From NCBI RefSeq assembly GCF_900119365.1, contig NZ_FPJO01000027.1, positions 1-64,000 of the forward strand: 64,000 bases of DNA. The letters are read 5' to 3'. This stretch comes from Streptomyces atratus (lineage in GTDB: Bacteria; Actinomycetota; Actinomycetes; Streptomycetales; Streptomycetaceae). A model generated the notes under the pieces. The model made no database searches. It had not been told where the DNA came from and saw only the letters and a program-made list of their open reading frames with translations. A program made the position numbers and the translations under genes. Of the stretch, positions 45,001 through 54,246 are shown piece after piece (position 1 is the first letter of the stretch; each line of letters starts with the position of its first letter).

Positions 45001-48000
45001 CGTCGCTCCCCCTCGCCGTCGAAGCCGGCGTCGAGGTCGTCGAAGTCCATGTCCTGCCCGAGCAGTTCGAGCTGGTCGCCGGTGAGGTCGACGAGCGGGA
45101 AGTCGGACGGGGTGTGGACGGCCCCGCCGTCCGGCCCGCAGTGGTCCGCGAGGACACCGAGCGCCTCCGACCACGCCCCGGCCAGCGCGCGCACCTCGTC
45201 CTCGGTGAGCACCCCCGACGGGTAGGAGAAGCTCGCCTCCAGAATGGGCTCGCCGTTCTCCTCACGGGCCAGCACGTCCACCTCCAGGGTGTGCGCCAGC
45301 GGCACGGCGTCCGGGCCCGGCTCCAGCAGCCGCCCGCCCGCCGCGTCGCCCGCGGCGAACCGGCCCAGATAGTTGAAGCGGACGTCGGGGGCCGGGAGCG
45401 CGGCGAGCGCCGGGCCGGTCTCGGGGTCGAGGTAGCGCAGCAGACCCCAGCCGAGCCCGCCGGAGGGCACCGAAGCCAGCTGCTCCTTGACACACTTCAG
45501 GGCCTCCCCGGGCCGGCCGCCGGGTGTCACCGAGGCGGCACCGAGGTCCAGGCGGACCGGGTACTGCGTGGTGAACCAGCCGACGGTGCCGGACACGTCG
45601 ACCTGGGCGGAGACGACCTCGCGCCCATGGCCCTCCAGATGGACGACGAGCGCGGAGCCGGTGCCCCGCCGCCGGCCGGCCGCAGCGGTCAGGGCGGTCA
45701 GCATCACCGCGTCGGGACGGCAGTTGAAGACACCCGGCAGGGTGACGAGCACACTGCGGGTGAGCCCCGCGTCCAGCTCGAAGGTGAGGGTCTCCCGCTG
45801 TCCGTCCGACCCCAGGCCGCCGGCCAGGCTCGCCGTGTCGTCCGCCAGCTGCCGCTCCCACCAGGGGAGTTCACCGAGCCGCAGCCCGGCTTCCTGGGAG
45901 AGCAGCCGGGACCACCGGGTGAACGAGGCGCTCCTGGCGGGCGCGGCCTCGCCCTCGGCGCCGCGGTCCAGCGCCGCGGCGAGCTCCTGGCCGATCACCC
46001 GCCAGGAGAAGCCGTCCACCGCCAGGTGGTGCACGGTCAGCAGCAGGGCGCCGGGCCGGCCGGGGCCGGGGTCGAGCCAGAGAGCCCGCACCATCTCGCC
46101 GTGCTCGGGCCGCAGGGCGATGGTGCGCGCCAGCTCCGTCGCCCGGGAATGGAGATCGGTGTCCGCCGGAACGGCCACCCGGACGGCCATCGCGTCGGCG
46201 GGCGCGCTCTCCTCGGGCACCTGGAGCTCCCAGCCGGTGTCGTCCCCGCGCACCAGGCGCATTCGCAGCGCGGCATGCCGCTCGACGAGCGAGGAGACGG
46301 CCGCCCGGATCGCCGCGAGTCCGGTGCCGGGCGCCAGCGGGAAGAGCATGGACTGGGTGAACGCCGCAGTGTCCCGGACCTGTTCGCGCCACCAGTGCAT
46401 CACCGGGGTGAGGGGCAGCCGCCCGGTTCCGGTGTCCTCCTGTTCCGGGGCGTCGCCGTCGGGCGTGCGGGCCAGCACGGCCAGCCGGGCCGGGGTGCGT
46501 ACGGTGAACACGTCGTGCGGCGAGAGCACGAGCCCGGCCGCCCGCGCCCGGGCGGCGAGCTGGATCGCCATGATGCTGTCGCCGCCGAGCCGGAAGAAGT
46601 CGTCGTCTGCACCGGCCTGTTCGAGGTCCAGGAGCTCGGCGAAGAGCCCGCAGAGGATCTTCTCCCGCGCCGATCCCGGGAGCCGGACGGTGTCCGTGGC
46701 CCGTGGCGCGGGCGCGGGCAGGGCGTCCCGGTCGAGCTTGCCGTGGGACGACAGCGGCAGCGCGTCAAGAGCCACCACGGCGGCCGGGACCATGGCCGCG
46801 GGCAGGCGCCCGGAGGCGTGCAGCAGCAGCGCGTCCTCGTCGATCTCCGCTCCCGGCGCGGGCACCGCGTACGCGACGAGCCGGTCGCTGCCGGCCCGGT
46901 CGTGGCGTACGACGGCCACCGCCCTCTCCACGGTGGGGTGTTCCGCGAGCGCGGCGGCGATCTCGCCCGGCTCGATCCGCAGGCCGCGCAGCTTCACCTG
47001 CTCGTCGCCGCGCCCGAGGAAGTACGTGCGGCCGTTGTCGTCGCGGTGGGCGAGGTCACCGGTGCGGTACATGCGGCTGCCGGGCGGACCGTAAGGGTCG
47101 GCGACGAACCGCTCGGCAGTGAGCGCGGCGCGGCCCAGGTAGCCACGGGCGAGCGCGGCACCCGCCAGGTAGAGCTCACCGCCCGCCCCGGCCGGCACCG
47201 GACGGAGCCGCTCGTCGAGGACATAGGCGGTGGTGCCCGCCAACGGTGTGCCGATGGACGGCACCGTGCCGTCGGCGTCCAGCGGTCCGGAGACGGTGGA
47301 GACGACGGTCGACTCGGTGGGCCCGTAGGCGTTGTGGAAGCGCCGCCCCGCGGTGGCCCACCGGGCCACCAGCTCCGGCGGGCAGGCCTCCGCGCCGACC
47401 ACCAGGGCACGCAGATCCGGGTGCGCTGCGGCCGGTACGGTCGCGAGCACGGACGGCGGGACGAACGCGCAGGAGATCCGCCGCTCGGTCAGCACCGTCC
47501 CGAGGGCCTCGCCCACGAGCGGGCCCGTGGGCGGCAGCACCAGGGTCCCGCCCGAGCCGAAGGCCAGGCACAGCTCGCCGACGGAGATGTCGAAGGAGGG
47601 CGGCCCGAGCTGGAGCACCCGGCTGTCGGCGTCCAGTCCGATGCCGTCCACCAGGCTCCGGGTGAGCGCGGCCACACCGGCGTGGGTGACCAGGACGCCC
47701 TTGGGGGTGCCGGTGGAGCCGGAGGTGTGGATGACGTGGGCGACATCGTGCGGCGCCGGGCCGCCGGGCGGCAGCGGCTCCCCGGACCAGGCGTCCTCGT
47801 CGAGCACCAGGGCCGGCAGCCCGGTCTCCAGGGACGTGGCGCCGGGTTCGGTGACGAGGAGCACGGGCGCGGCCTCGGCCAGGACCCGGCGGAGCCGCTC
47901 GGCCGGGTGGGCGGGATCGAGGGGCAGATAGGCGGCGCCGGCCCGCTGGACGGCCAGCGCCGCCACCGGCCAGTCGCTGCCGCGGGCGAGGGCGAGGGCC

Positions 48001-49685
48001 ACGACCCGCCCCGGGCCGGCCCCGAGACGGACCAGCCTGCCCGCCAGCCGGGCCACCCGGTCGTCCAGCCGGGCGTAGCTCAGGGTGTGCCCCGGGGACT
48101 CGACGGCCGGTGCGTCCGGTGTGCGGGCCGCCTGCCGTGCCACCAGCTCGGGCAGCGAGAGGGGGGCGGGGGCGGCGGGCCCGGCGGATCCGGCGAGCAG
48201 CTCACCGCGCATGGCGCGGGGCACCAGATCGATGTCCCCGGTCAGCGCGGTGGGGTCGGCGGTGATCTGCCGCAGGAGCTCGACGTAGCACTGCGCCCAG
48301 CGGGCCACCGTCTCGGGGCTGAAGACATCGGTGCGCAGCCCGAAGCTGCCCTCCATGCCGTCACCGCTGTCCTTCACCACGCCGACGAGGTCGTGCTCGC
48401 CGCCGGTGTGGATGCGCTCCGGCTCCGCGAACTCCTTCATCACCGAGACGCTCGGCTGCTGCGTCAGGTGCATGAACACCCACTGGTACAGCGGGGCCCG
48501 GCCCGCGCTGCGCTCGGGCGCGGCGGCCGACACTATCCGGCCGACGGGCACGTCCGAGTTGGCCATCAGATCAGGGAAGTCGACGGCGAACCCGGCGAGC
48601 ACATCGGCGAAGGACCGCTCCGGCGTCACCTTCCAGCGGGTCGGCACGGCGTTCATGACGTACCCGATGACCTGGTCCAGGCCCTTGGCCGCGCGGTTGG
48701 CGATGGGAGTGCCGAGCACCAGGTCGTCGGCGCCGCTGACCCGGTGCGCCAGGACGGCGAAGGCGGCCATCAGGACGACGTAGACGGAGGCACCGCGCTC
48801 CCGGGCCAGGGCCCGCACGGCAGCGGTGGTCGGCCCGTCGATGCGGAAGGGGACCTGCGCGATGCCGTCGCCCTCGGTGACGGCGGCGGCGCCGCCCGGC
48901 ACGGTGAGCGGACCGGGCGGGTCGGCGAGATAGCGCCGCCAGAAGTCGAGCCGGCTCGCGAAGACCCCGGACTCCTCCAGCTCGCTCTGCCAGGACGAGA
49001 AGTCGGCGTACTGGACGGCGGGCCGGGTGAGGGGCGGCTCCAGGCCGTCGCGCAGGGCGCCGTACGCCTGCGCGAACTCGTTCTGCAGTACGTCGAACGA
49101 CCACCAGTCGCTGATGGTGTGGTGCAGGCTCAGCATCAGGGTGGAGCGCTGTTCGCCGACCCGGACGAACCGGGCCCGGATCAGCTTGTCCCGGCCGAGG
49201 TCGAAGGGGCGGCTGCGGAAGGTCTCGAAGGCCTCGTCGATCGTCCTGGTGGTGCCCCGCAGATCCTCGCGCTCCAGATCGAAGCTCGCGTCGTCGTGGA
49301 ACTCGACGTGCAGTTCGCCCGACGGGTCCGTCACGATCCGGGTCCGCAGGATGTCGTGGTGACGCTGGATCAGCGTCAGCGCAGCCTCCAGATGCGCCGG
49401 GTCGACGGGCTGCTCGAAGTGGTACGCGGCGCACAGGTTGAGCGCGGGGGTGCCGGGATACAGCGAGTCGTACACCCACAGGTCGTGCTGCGCGGGGCTC
49501 AGCGGCACCCGGCGGGCGGGGTCGCGCGGCGGTATGACGGCGGGTATCTCACGGGCCCGCCCGGCCTCCAGCAGACGGCGCATCAGACGGATGCGCTGCT
49601 CCCTGCCGAGTGCGCCGAACCGGTCGGCCATGGAAGAAGGGGACGCGGCACCCGGGACGGGGCGCGAAACGGTGGGGGCGCTCAT
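44997..49685 (-). CDS. NRPS module C-A-PCP-E
   Basis: A 1562-residue protein with an about 50-residue N-terminal extension, C (about 60-480), A (about 505-1000), PCP and E (about 1065-1540). The C active site reads HHTISDWW, keeping both His and Asp but with Trp for the usual Gly. A has HTSGSTGTPKG near 650 and NAYGPTES. The PCP has LGGDSI near 1031, the form found before epimerases, and E has HHLAVDGFSWR near 1216 and FNYLGRF. It adds one residue and flips it to D. Pocket by eye: D-I-G-F-V-G-A-V-V, close to the D-V-S-F-A-G-A-V-Y of the module at 37755. The start overlaps the monooxygenase stop by one base (TGATG). Confidence 0.92.
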   Translation of the reverse strand: MSAPTVSRPVPGAASPSSMADRFGALGREQRIRLMRRLLEAGRAREIPAVIPPRDPARRVPLSPAQHDLWVYDSLYPGTPALNLCAAYHFEQPVDPAHLEAALTLIQRHHDILRTRIVTDPSGELHVEFHDDASFDLEREDLRGTTRTIDEAFETFRSRPFDLGRDKLIRARFVRVGEQRSTLMLSLHHTISDWWSFDVLQNEFAQAYGALRDGLEPPLTRPAVQYADFSSWQSELEESGVFASRLDFWRRYLADPPGPLTVPGGAAAVTEGDGIAQVPFRIDGPTTAAVRALARERGASVYVVLMAAFAVLAHRVSGADDLVLGTPIANRAAKGLDQVIGYVMNAVPTRWKVTPERSFADVLAGFAVDFPDLMANSDVPVGRIVSAAAPERSAGRAPLYQWVFMHLTQQPSVSVMKEFAEPERIHTGGEHDLVGVVKDSGDGMEGSFGLRTDVFSPETVARWAQCYVELLRQITADPTALTGDIDLVPRAMRGELLAGSAGPAAPAPLSLPELVARQAARTPDAPAVESPGHTLSYARLDDRVARLAGRLVRLGAGPGRVVALALARGSDWPVAALAVQRAGAAYLPLDPAHPAERLRRVLAEAAPVLLVTEPGATSLETGLPALVLDEDAWSGEPLPPGGPAPHDVAHVIHTSGSTGTPKGVLVTHAGVAALTRSLVDGIGLDADSRVLQLGPPSFDISVGELCLAFGSGGTLVLPPTGPLVGEALGTVLTERRISCAFVPPSVLATVPAAAHPDLRALVVGAEACPPELVARWATAGRRFHNAYGPTESTVVSTVSGPLDADGTVPSIGTPLAGTTAYVLDERLRPVPAGAGGELYLAGAALARGYLGRAALTAERFVADPYGPPGSRMYRTGDLAHRDDNGRTYFLGRGDEQVKLRGLRIEPGEIAAALAEHPTVERAVAVVRHDRAGSDRLVAYAVPAPGAEIDEDALLLHASGRLPAAMVPAAVVALDALPLSSHGKLDRDALPAPAPRATDTVRLPGSAREKILCGLFAELLDLEQAGADDDFFRLGGDSIMAIQLAARARAAGLVLSPHDVFTVRTPARLAVLARTPDGDAPEQEDTGTGRLPLTPVMHWWREQVRDTAAFTQSMLFPLAPGTGLAAIRAAVSSLVERHAALRMRLVRGDDTGWELQVPEESAPADAMAVRVAVPADTDLHSRATELARTIALRPEHGEMVRALWLDPGPGRPGALLLTVHHLAVDGFSWRVIGQELAAALDRGAEGEAAPARSASFTRWSRLLSQEAGLRLGELPWWERQLADDTASLAGGLGSDGQRETLTFELDAGLTRSVLVTLPGVFNCRPDAVMLTALTAAAGRRRGTGSALVVHLEGHGREVVSAQVDVSGTVGWFTTQYPVRLDLGAASVTPGGRPGEALKCVKEQLASVPSGGLGWGLLRYLDPETGPALAALPAPDVRFNYLGRFAAGDAAGGRLLEPGPDAVPLAHTLEVDVLAREENGEPILEASFSYPSGVLTEDEVRALAGAWSEALGVLADHCGPDGGAVHTPSDFPLVDLTGDQLELLGQDMDFDDLDAGFDGEGERR

Positions 49686-50737
49686 CACAGGTTCTCTTTC
49701 AGTTCGGCCAACCGGTGCAGCCCGGCCAGTACGTCGTCGCGTCCGATGCCGAAGTCGATGAAGCAGGCGACCTCGTCGACACCCAGCTCGGCCAGATCGG
49801 CGAGCATCTTGGCGCAGTGGCCGGGGGAGCCGAGCAGGCTGCCCCAGCTGAGATAGCGCTCGAACGCGAAGTCGGCGAGCATCGCGGTCTGTTCCTCGGT
49901 GAGAGCCGCCGTCGTGGCGTCCGCGGACCGGTTCGCCGCGGTCTGGCGGACGTACGAGGCGAGATAGGTCTTGAGCGGCGCGCCCGCCATCCGGCGGACC
50001 TCCGCGTCGTCGGTGCCGACGTAGGTGTGGGCCATCAGCGTGACCCGGCCGTGGGCGTCGGTGCCCCGCTGGTCGGGGGCCGCGGCGCAGGCGGTGCGGT
50101 AGCGGGCGATCTTCTCGGCCAGCTCGTCCCGGCTCTGCCCGACGGTCGCGCCGAGCACCCCGGCGCGCAGCCGTCCGGCCGCCTCCCAGGTCTCCGGGTT
50201 GCCGGACGTGGTGATCCACAGCGGCAGGGTGTCCTGCACGGGCCGGGGCTGGGGCGTCACGGAGACCGGGGTGCCCGTGCCGTCGGGGTACTCGGCGGCC
50301 TCGCCCGCCCACAGCGACCGCAGCCGCGGGATCGTCTCCAGGGCGGACCGCCGGCGGTCCTCGTACTGCTCGGGGGCCAGCGTGAAGTCCTTGGAGTGCC
50401 AGCCGGTGGCGACGGAGAGGCCCACCCGCCCGTGCGAGAGGTTGTCCACGACGGCCCAGTCCTCCGCCACCCGCAGCGGGTGGTGGAGCGGCAGGACGAC
50501 GCTGCCCGCGCGGATCCCGATCCGCTCGGTGGCGACGGCGAGTGCCGCGCTGAGCACCGGCGGGCTGGGGAAGACCTGACCCACCTGCTGGAAGTGGCGC
50601 TCGGGAGTCCAGACGGCGTGGAACCCGAGCCGGTCGGCGGTCCTGGCCACGGCGAGGATGTCCTCGTACGTCTCGGTGTGCCGGGCCCCGCCGGCGGTGG
50701 TGCTGTCCGCACCGAAGAACATCACACTGAGGTCCAC
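49685..50737 (-). CDS. LLM class flavin-dependent monooxygenase (MupA/Atu5239-like)
   Basis: A 350-residue luciferase-like TIM-barrel flavoprotein. It has SVMFFGADST at the N-terminus, GFHAVWTPERHFQ (about 39-51), LPLHHPLRVAEDWAVVDNLSHGRVGLSVATGW (recognisable as HHPLRVAEDW and GRVGLSVATGWH) and TSGNPETW. This subgroup is often inserted among NRPS/PKS genes or fused into them, and is thought to hydroxylate or cleave carrier-bound intermediates with FMNH2 and O2. It needs a reduced flavin from elsewhere. GTG 50737 has AGGAGGAG upstream and the gene overlaps the NRPS before it by 16 bases. The place in the operon suggests it acts on the chain built by the first NRPS. Confidence 0.9.
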   Translation of the reverse strand: MDLSVMFFGADSTTAGGARHTETYEDILAVARTADRLGFHAVWTPERHFQQVGQVFPSPPVLSAALAVATERIGIRAGSVVLPLHHPLRVAEDWAVVDNLSHGRVGLSVATGWHSKDFTLAPEQYEDRRRSALETIPRLRSLWAGEAAEYPDGTGTPVSVTPQPRPVQDTLPLWITTSGNPETWEAAGRLRAGVLGATVGQSRDELAEKIARYRTACAAAPDQRGTDAHGRVTLMAHTYVGTDDAEVRRMAGAPLKTYLASYVRQTAANRSADATTAALTEEQTAMLADFAFERYLSWGSLLGSPGHCAKMLADLAELGVDEVACFIDFGIGRDDVLAGLHRLAELKENL

Positions 50738-53700
50738 TGCCACTCCTCCTGCTTTCTGCCGGTCTGGGTCTGGGGATGCGGACGGCGCGGCACTCTGGGG
50801 CGGCGCGGGATGGGGGACACGGCGGGCGGCGCGGGTCTGGCGACCGCCCGTTCGAGCTCGGCGGCGAAGGCGGCCACCGTGGGCGCGGCGAACAGCTGGG
50901 CCACCGTCACCGGCCGGCCCGCGCCGAGCCGGGCCACGGCGCGCACCGCGCGCAGGGAGTTGCCGCCGAGTGCGAAGAAGTCGTCGTCCGGGCGGGCGAC
51001 CGGCACGCCGAGGACCTCGCCCCATATGGCGGCGATCTCCTGCTCCAGGGCGGTCATCGGGCGCTCGGCGGTGCCCCGGTGCCGGATGGGTGCCGCGATC
51101 CGGTCGCTCTCTTGGGCCCGCCGGGGCGGCGCGGTGAGGCCCAGCCGCGACAGGGGCGTGCCGGGGGCGGCCGCGGCCGCCCCCAGGGCCTCGGGGAGGG
51201 CGTGTGCGAGCCACTGGACGAAGTCCGCCTCCAGCGCCTCCCCGCGGTACTCGAATGTCAGCGTCAGCCCGTCCGGTGCGCCCTGCTCGGAGGTGGAGTC
51301 CGTGACATCCACCAGGAGTTCGAACCGGGCGGCGCCGGTGCGCACGATCTCGACGCCGTGCTCGGCACCGGGCAGCGTCACCTCGGCCCGTGCGTTGTTC
51401 TGGAGCGCCAGGACCACGTCGGTGAACGGCTGACGGCCGGGGGAGCGGGGAGGGTTGAGGCTGCTGACCACGTCCTCGAACGGCACGTCCTGGTGGCTGA
51501 ACGCGGCGAGGTCCGTCTCCCGTACCCGGGCGAGCACTTCGGCCGCGGTGGGGTCGCCGGACAGATCGGTGCGCAGCACCAGCATGTTGACGAAGAACCC
51601 GACGACGTCCTCGACGCTGCCGTCCCCGGCGCGCCCGGCCACCGGGGCGCCGATCGCCAGGTCCTCGTCCGCCCCGGCCCGTACCAGCACGGTGGCCAGC
51701 GCGGCGTGCAGGGCCATGAAGAGCGTGGCGCCCTGGGCGCGGGCCGCGTCGACCACCCGGGCGTGGGCCGCCGCGTCGAGCCGGCGGACCACGACCTGCG
51801 CGGCCGGACCGGGTACGGCGGGACGCCCGGCGCGGCGGGGCAGCAGCGGACCGCCGGGCGGCAGTCCGTCCAGCTCCTTGCGCCAGTACCTGAGCTGGCG
51901 GGCGGCGAGAGCGTGCGGATCGGACGCGGAGCCGAGCCGGTCGAGCTGGTGGCGGGCGTGCTCCCCGTACGGGACGGCGAGCGGGGCGAGCCCCGGCGTG
52001 TCCGTTCCCCGGACCTGTGCTTCGTAGGCGCGCGACAGATCGCGGAAGAGCGGCCGCAGGGACCACCCGTCCCCGGCGATGTGATGGACCAGTACCAGCA
52101 GCGCATGCTCGTCCGGCCGCTCCCGGCGGGTGAACAGTGTTGCCCGTACCGGGAGTTCGGCACGCAGATCGAAGCGGCGCCGGGCCTCCCGCTCGATCTC
52201 CCGCTCCATCGAATCCCCGGCGACCCGCAGGTGGCGCAAGGGCGGCCGCGCGGCCGCCCCGCTCAGCACCCTTCGTACGGGGGCGCCGTCGGACTCCTCG
52301 AAGACGGTGCGGAGCACTTCGTGGCGGCCGGCGACCGCGGCCAGCGCCTCGTCCAGCGCGGCCGCGTCGACCGTGCCGCGCAGCCGGACCAGCATCGGCA
52401 GGTTGTACGCGGCGCCTGCCCCGATCCGGTCCAGGAACCACAGCCGGTGCTGCGCGTGCGAGACCGGGAGCGCGCCGGCGGCGGTGCCGGGCGCGGCGGG
52501 GGCCGCGGGCAGTGCCGGGGGAGCGGTGTCGACGAGCGGGGCCAGGAGCGCCGGGGTGGGCGCCTCGAAGAGCGTGCGGATGTCGATCTCGGCGCCGAGT
52601 ACGGTGTGGATCCGGCCCAGCAGCCGGGCGGCCAGCAGGGAGTGGCCGCCGAGGGAGAAGAAGTCGTCGTCCGGGCCGACCGGGCCGGTGCTCAGCACCT
52701 GCGAGAAGAGCTCGCACAACGCGGCCGCGGTGCCGCTCGCCGCCGCCCTGCCGGGGAGGGCCGTCATGGGTCCGGGCTCCGGCAGGGCGGCCCGGTCCAG
52801 CTTTCCGCTGGGAGTGAGCGGCAGCTCGTCCAGCGGTACGAAGACCGCCGGGACCAGGTAGTCGGCCAGCACGCCGCGGGCGTAGGAGCGCAACTCCGCT
52901 TCGGGGAAGTTCTCCCGGGCACCGCCGCGCGGCACGACGTACGCGGTCAGCTGCCGGTCGCCCGCCGGGTGCTCATGGGCGACGACCGCCGCCCGGTCGA
53001 TGCCGGGGTGCCGGGCCAGTACGCTCTCGACCTCGCCCGGCTCCACCCTGAAGCCCCGGATCTTCACCTGGCTGTCGGCCCGGCCCGCGTATTCGAGGAC
53101 CCCGTCGGCACGCCGCCGCCCGAGGTCGCCGGTGCGGTAGAGACGCTCACCGGACGGGGCGGCGACGAAACGTTCCGCGGTCAGCGCCGGCCGTCCCCGG
53201 TATTCGCGGGCGAGGCCCGCCCCGGCGGCGTAGATCTCACCGGTGCGGCCATCCGGTACCGGACGGAGTTCCTCGTCGAGGACGTACAGCCGCTTGCCCG
53301 CCAGCGGACGGCCGATCGGCACCGGGCCCCCGCCGAGCTCGGCGAGGCTCACCGGGTGGACGGTCAGGAAGACCATGCACTCGACGGGCCCGTAGCCGTT
53401 GCTCAGCCGCAGCTCCGGCCGGCGCTCCAGGGCGCGGGCCGCGTGCGGCGCGGACAGGGCCTCACCGCCCACCACGAGTTCCCGCAGTCCGTCCATCACC
53501 TGCGGGTACTCGTCCACGACGACGTTGAACAGGGACGCCGAAAGGTACATGGAGGTGATGCCGTGCTCGGCGACGAGCCGCGCCATCACGAAGGGGTCGG
53601 GCCGCCCGCCGGGGTGCAGGACACAGGTCCCGCCGTTCATGAGCGGCCCCCACAGCTCCATGGCGAACGCGTCCCAGGACAGCGGCGCGCACTGGAGCCA

Positions 53701-54246
53701 GATCGCGCCGGGGCCGAAAGAGGCGAAGGTCTGCCCGGTGAGGGTGGACGTGATCGCGTGGTGCGACGAGGCGATGCCCTTCGGCCGCCCGGTCGACCCG
53801 GAGGTGAACATCACGCAGGCGATGTCGTCTGGCCGGACCCGGACGGCGCCGCGCGGCAGCGGCTGCGCCCCGTGGACGTCCTCGATGTGCACCCGCGCCA
53901 CGTCGAGCATGCCGGGCGCGGCGTCGCGGGCCGAGACGACCACGGCCGTCCGCGCGTCCTCGGCCATCGCGCGCAGTCGTTCGGCGGGGAATCCGGGGTT
54001 CAGGATCACGTATCCGGCTCCGGCCTTGAGGATGCCGAGCACCGTCACGACGAGTGCGGTGGAGCGCTCCAGGTACACCCCGACCGTGTCACCGGCCCGG
54101 ATGCCCCGCGCGGCCAGCAGACCCGCCAGCCGGGCCGCCCGCTCGTCGAGTCCGGCGTAGTCGATCCGCTCGTCCTCGTGCACCAGCGCCGTCGCGCCGG
54201 GCGTCCTTGCCACCTGCTCCTCGAACAGCTCATGCACGCACCTCAT
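50722..54246 (-). CDS. NRPS A-PCP-C-PCP (second module lacks an A domain)
   Basis: A 1174-residue protein that starts directly with an A domain (about 5-500; MFTSGSTGRPKG near 146-157, NGYGPVE), followed by PCP1 (SLGGHSLLAARLL near 533), a C domain (about 580-1010; HHIAGDG near 718-724) and PCP2 (LGGNSLRAVRAV near 1090). Starting with A-PCP is typical of an initiation module. The second module has no A domain, so PCP2 must be charged in trans or the C domain must serve another role. Pocket of A by eye: D-A-M-Y-V-G-G-V-F, low confidence. ATG 54246 has AAGGAGG at the right distance. It overlaps the transporter gene by 17 bases and the monooxygenase gene by 16. Confidence 0.92.
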   Translation of the reverse strand: MRCVHELFEEQVARTPGATALVHEDERIDYAGLDERAARLAGLLAARGIRAGDTVGVYLERSTALVVTVLGILKAGAGYVILNPGFPAERLRAMAEDARTAVVVSARDAAPGMLDVARVHIEDVHGAQPLPRGAVRVRPDDIACVMFTSGSTGRPKGIASSHHAITSTLTGQTFASFGPGAIWLQCAPLSWDAFAMELWGPLMNGGTCVLHPGGRPDPFVMARLVAEHGITSMYLSASLFNVVVDEYPQVMDGLRELVVGGEALSAPHAARALERRPELRLSNGYGPVECMVFLTVHPVSLAELGGGPVPIGRPLAGKRLYVLDEELRPVPDGRTGEIYAAGAGLAREYRGRPALTAERFVAAPSGERLYRTGDLGRRRADGVLEYAGRADSQVKIRGFRVEPGEVESVLARHPGIDRAAVVAHEHPAGDRQLTAYVVPRGGARENFPEAELRSYARGVLADYLVPAVFVPLDELPLTPSGKLDRAALPEPGPMTALPGRAAASGTAAALCELFSQVLSTGPVGPDDDFFSLGGHSLLAARLLGRIHTVLGAEIDIRTLFEAPTPALLAPLVDTAPPALPAAPAAPGTAAGALPVSHAQHRLWFLDRIGAGAAYNLPMLVRLRGTVDAAALDEALAAVAGRHEVLRTVFEESDGAPVRRVLSGAAARPPLRHLRVAGDSMEREIEREARRRFDLRAELPVRATLFTRRERPDEHALLVLVHHIAGDGWSLRPLFRDLSRAYEAQVRGTDTPGLAPLAVPYGEHARHQLDRLGSASDPHALAARQLRYWRKELDGLPPGGPLLPRRAGRPAVPGPAAQVVVRRLDAAAHARVVDAARAQGATLFMALHAALATVLVRAGADEDLAIGAPVAGRAGDGSVEDVVGFFVNMLVLRTDLSGDPTAAEVLARVRETDLAAFSHQDVPFEDVVSSLNPPRSPGRQPFTDVVLALQNNARAEVTLPGAEHGVEIVRTGAARFELLVDVTDSTSEQGAPDGLTLTFEYRGEALEADFVQWLAHALPEALGAAAAAPGTPLSRLGLTAPPRRAQESDRIAAPIRHRGTAERPMTALEQEIAAIWGEVLGVPVARPDDDFFALGGNSLRAVRAVARLGAGRPVTVAQLFAAPTVAAFAAELERAVARPAPPAVSPIPRRPRVPRRPHPQTQTGRKQEEWQWTSV

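Noticed and set aside
45114..49856. 1580-residue plus-strand open frame opposite the NRPS
   Set aside because: Antisense to an unmistakable C-A-PCP-E protein. The translation has no recognisable fold.
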